A stretch of DNA of 64,000 nucleotides. Source: Bacteroidales bacterium (GTDB lineage: Bacteria; Bacteroidota; Bacteroidia; Bacteroidales; UBA932). Location of the stretch: positions 1 to 64,000 of the forward strand of contig JAFRPH010000002.1 in NCBI GenBank assembly GCA_017429205.1, written 5' to 3'. Shown here piece by piece: positions 61,393-64,000 of this stretch (the stretch's first letter is position 1; each line of letters starts with the position of its first letter). Under the pieces are notes generated by a model. The model was not told where the DNA came from, searched no databases, and worked only from the letters and a program-made list of their open reading frames with translations. The position numbers and the translations under genes are program-made.

Positions 61393-63774
61393 CTACAAAC
61401 CGGGCTCGATCAGGGAATGGCTGCGCGGCAGCATCACCCGGATCCGCGCCAGGTTTTCGGGGTCCAGATTGGAGCGGGAGAAGGGCACCGGCCGGGTGCA
61501 GGGGTCGTCCCCCGGATTCCGGCCGTACTTGAACTCATAGGTGAGCTTCCCGTCCGGAGTCAGGCAGGCGGGGTCGATTTCTGCAGTCGGGACGGAGATG
61601 AACGCATCCACCGCCACCGTCCCCTCTTCGGCCAGCAGGCCGTCCTCCCGGAGGAGGCGGTAGCACTCGACGGCCGTGTCATGGGCCGGGTCGATGAAGA
61701 CGAGGTCCTCCGCCAGGAGGTCCCGGTAGGGGTAGTCTCCGTCCTTCCGATAATCCCGGAGCTCGCGGACCACCTTCTGCATCGTCTCCAGATGGAAAGG
61801 ATAATGCGTACAGCCCAAGATAATCGCCTTGAGCGGAACCGTGCTGCCGCTCAGGCGGTGCCGCTCCACGAGCGAGACCAGGTTGAAGCGGGCGTAGTTG
61901 GCGGCGGCGTTCAGCTGGATGCCGTCCTTGGATCCCAGCAGGGCGTGCCGCTTCGTCTCGAAACGATAGACGGGAAGCAGGTACGCCTTGATGTCGGCGT
62001 CGCCGGTGCCGATGCGCGGTCCCCGGTAAGACGCCCGCGGCGCCTTCAGGCGCACGTCCACGAAATCCGGTTCCCCGTCCACGGCCTCGGCGAAGCCGTA
62101 CCCGCTCTGGCTCACGACCGTCATCCGGCCGCCGACGCCCTGTTCGGCCGCCAGGGCCTTCAAGGTGCGTTCATAGGCGCCCGAAGAAATCGTTCCCTGG
62201 GTGGCGAGCACGCCGATGGCGAAAGGCTGTTCCTCATCGGCCAGGGCCTTCAGGGCCGCCTTGGAGCCGGCCTCGATGACCCCGATGACCTTCACGCCGT
62301 CGCCGGCCTCGTCCAGCTTTTTCCGCACCAGGTCCAGCCCGTAGGCCGTCGCCGTGTTGCAGCCGATGACGAGAATCTTGCAACGGCCCTTCCAGCCGGA
62401 GGGTTCCTTCTCGGCGGCATCCCGGCTATACCGGTCGCCCATCAGGAAATCGGCGTCGGCGACCACCAGTTGCCGCAGGTAGTCCGCCTTGCCGGCCGCG
62501 TCGTAGGTGCCGTAGGGCATATTGGCCTGGTCGGCCAGGTACTGGAACTTTTCCCGGCCCAGGTCCGGCACGCCGTCCGCCCGCTCGGCCCCGGTCCCGT
62601 TGTCAAAGGCGTCCAGATCCAGCAGCTTTTCCAGCACGGTCAAACCGCCCGTCCCGGAATCGAACACGCCGATCGCCTGCTCCGGCGCGGGAACCTGCCC
62701 GGAAAGGCGCAGGGCCTGGCGGATGACCGGGAGAACGAGGTCCACGTAGCGCTGCATGCCGAGGTCCGTCAGGTGGATCGTATCGGCGGTGGTCTCGCCG
62801 TCCGGCATCGTCATCGCCCAGGCGGGGATGTAGAAGATCAGCTTCTCCCCCTGGCTCTGCAGGCGTTCGAAGAGGGCCTTCTGCTCGAAGTTCTTGTCCT
62901 CCACCTCCTTCCGGATGGCGCTGTCGAACAGCGTGTGCGGGAAGATAACATCTTCGATGAAGATCACCGGCACGTCGGGATGCGCGTCGCGGAGGATGCG
63001 GAAGAATTCCTCGCCGTGCTCCTTGATCATCGGGGCGTAGGCGTTGGGCGCGTAGTCCAGCACATACACGGCCGGATCGGGCACGGAGGCCATCAGGTGG
63101 GCGATTTCCGGGTCCAGCAGGGCGTTCCCGCTGAAGCCCAGGTTGATGACCTCGCGGTCCAGGGCGCGGGAAATCATGTTCGTATGGGCCATGCCCGGCC
63201 GGCTCGCGCTGCACCCTTGCAGGATGCTGGTGCCGTACATCACGACCGGACGTTCCGTGCGCGGCGTCCGGGCAACCGGCTGCTCCAGGGAAGCCCCCTC
63301 GTCGACACCGATTTCGAGGGAATCGACCCCGTCATACAGCGACAGGTAAAGCATATACTCCCGCCACTCCGGGGTCATATTCTTGACCAGGCAGTCGGTG
63401 CTCGTCTTCTCCTGCGAAGGCCGTCCGACGCCGGCGGGACGCCAGACGCCGTCGACCAGGATGTACAAGTCCAACCCCCGGACGCCCGTCGGATTCATGT
63501 TCGACAGCCAGCTCCCGTAGGTCGATGTCCACCGCGCGTGAATGGCCGTGGAGTTGGACCGGAAGCGGATGTACAGGCCCGCGCTCTGGGTGCCGAGGCG
63601 CCAGACGGCGGGGCGGGAAACGCCCTCGAGGGCGGCCGGAAGCCGCTGGTAGCGGGTTTTCGTCGCATCGGACGCCTTTCCGTACACGGGGAAGGCCGAT
63701 GCGTCCGTGAACACCTGGGCGGACAGGTTCAGCGCCAGGAAAGCGGCGGCGAGGAGGGTCAGGATCTTTTTCAT
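61393..63774 (-). CDS. Secreted SGNH-hydrolase/glutamate-racemase fusion
   Basis: A 793-residue protein with signal peptide (MKKILTLLAAAFLALNLSAQ). Residues 22-170 are a beta-sandwich; 171-360 an SGNH hydrolase with Ser183 (MYGTSILQG), Asn217 (GFSGN) and the D331-x2-H334 pair (ADTIHLTD). Residues 365-793 resemble Asp/Glu racemase MurI: FDSGTGGLTV (371-380), Cys472 in VIGCNTATA and Cys655 in ILGCTHYPF, i.e. both catalytic cysteines, but the domain is about 150 residues longer than MurI. Cytosolic MurI makes D-glutamate for peptidoglycan; an exported one is unexpected. Its start overlaps the upstream acyltransferase-like gene in ATGA. Confidence 0.88.
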   Translation of the reverse strand: MKKILTLLAAAFLALNLSAQVFTDASAFPVYGKASDATKTRYQRLPAALEGVSRPAVWRLGTQSAGLYIRFRSNSTAIHARWTSTYGSWLSNMNPTGVRGLDLYILVDGVWRPAGVGRPSQEKTSTDCLVKNMTPEWREYMLYLSLYDGVDSLEIGVDEGASLEQPVARTPRTERPVVMYGTSILQGCSASRPGMAHTNMISRALDREVINLGFSGNALLDPEIAHLMASVPDPAVYVLDYAPNAYAPMIKEHGEEFFRILRDAHPDVPVIFIEDVIFPHTLFDSAIRKEVEDKNFEQKALFERLQSQGEKLIFYIPAWAMTMPDGETTADTIHLTDLGMQRYVDLVLPVIRQALRLSGQVPAPEQAIGVFDSGTGGLTVLEKLLDLDAFDNGTGAERADGVPDLGREKFQYLADQANMPYGTYDAAGKADYLRQLVVADADFLMGDRYSRDAAEKEPSGWKGRCKILVIGCNTATAYGLDLVRKKLDEAGDGVKVIGVIEAGSKAALKALADEEQPFAIGVLATQGTISSGAYERTLKALAAEQGVGGRMTVVSQSGYGFAEAVDGEPDFVDVRLKAPRASYRGPRIGTGDADIKAYLLPVYRFETKRHALLGSKDGIQLNAAANYARFNLVSLVERHRLSGSTVPLKAIILGCTHYPFHLETMQKVVRELRDYRKDGDYPYRDLLAEDLVFIDPAHDTAVECYRLLREDGLLAEEGTVAVDAFISVPTAEIDPACLTPDGKLTYEFKYGRNPGDDPCTRPVPFSRSNLDPENLARIRVMLPRSHSLIEPGL

Positions 63775-64000
63775 AGGAGGGGTCCGGCGTAGATTTTCAC
63801 GACAGTGTTCCGCAATTCCTCCGGAACGGCGGCGAGATGGGCTTCGAAGGCGGCCTTGTCCCGGGGCGTGTAGCCCTCGGACGAATTGCCTTCCAGGTAG
63901 TCCGCGGCGATGCGGTTGTTCGGCCAGATCCGGTACCCGGCCCGGATGCGCCGGTCGATGAGGGCCGCCGTCTCGCGGCAGAAGGTATTGACGGGAAGGT
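63771..64000 (-). CDS. 3' end of a gene, possibly acyltransferase family
   Basis: The C-terminal 76 residues of a gene that runs off the right edge. Readable motifs are IRAGYRIWPNNRIAADYLEG, then GYTPRDKAAFEAHLAAVP and the end VVKIYAGPLL. The pattern YxxWPNNxIAxDxLxG...YTxxDxxxFExHL recalls the tail of Bacteroidetes phospholipid/glycerol acyltransferase (PlsC-like) proteins, but the catalytic HxxxxD is outside the window. Its stop overlaps the start of the SGNH-racemase gene (ATGA), so the two are co-translated. Confidence 0.5.
   Translation of the reverse strand, partial: LPVNTFCRETAALIDRRIRAGYRIWPNNRIAADYLEGNSSEGYTPRDKAAFEAHLAAVPEELRNTVVKIYAGPLL

Overview
The window is a chromosomal segment of a high-GC member of the Bacteroidales; genus is not resolvable from sequence alone. 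The evidence is: SusC/SusD with BACON and DUF4302 lipoproteins, a Bacteroides-type serine palmitoyltransferase, a tmRNA whose tag ends YALAA, RHS proteins of the Bacteroidetes (DUF6443) type, near absence of Shine-Dalgarno sites, and many promoters of the Bacteroidetes form TTTG-N19/20-TAnnTTTG.

Layout. (1) 1-11.2 kb is an AT-richer accessory region: a partial transposase-like start, a hipBA toxin-antitoxin pair, and a minus-strand RHS operon (small secreted protein, RHS protein A, RHS protein B with a variable C-terminus, candidate immunity protein, orphan RHS-core fragment). (2) 11.3-15.0 kb is a compact plus-strand cassette beside the tRNA-Val/tmRNA locus: a nested hairpin, a frameshifted OB-fold (SSB-like) gene, a second OB-like gene, a tiny ORF, a PD-(D/E)XK-type nuclease and an AAA+ ATPase. 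This is the best candidate here for an undescribed system. (3) 15.1-20.0 kb is housekeeping: tmRNA, tRNA-Val, free-methionine-R-sulfoxide reductase, bactofilin, SecA. (4) 20.1-35.8 kb is a surface-polysaccharide region: pyruvyltransferase, F420-dehydrogenase-beta-like protein, six glycosyltransferase-type genes, two paralogous flippases (one fused to an ATP-grasp domain), plus a FucP-type sugar permease and a dihydropyrimidine dehydrogenase subunit. (5) 35.8-39.6 kb: glnS, serine palmitoyltransferase, YicC endoribonuclease. (6) 39.7-49.4 kb is a SusC/D-type import locus with three further genes for surface lipoproteins; its SusC protein carries a C-terminal OmpA domain. (7) 49.5-58.0 kb: a split 5'-nucleotidase, an ABC-2 exporter, holA, an unknown exported protein and a GH3 glucosidase. 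(8) 58.1-64 kb: hpf, xerC-like, cca, an HsdR_N-like gene, a secreted SGNH-hydrolase/glutamate-racemase fusion, and the 3' end of a further gene.

How the parts work together: genes are mostly in short operons with ATGA start/stop overlaps. The polysaccharide genes form several small divergent operons rather than one long unit. Several genes there have a -7 promoter box only 4-6 nt before the start codon, suggesting leaderless mRNAs. The SusC/D locus with its zinc metallohydrolase lipoprotein looks built for peptide or glycoprotein capture. Most very long antisense open frames are composition artefacts of GC-rich codons and are not annotated.
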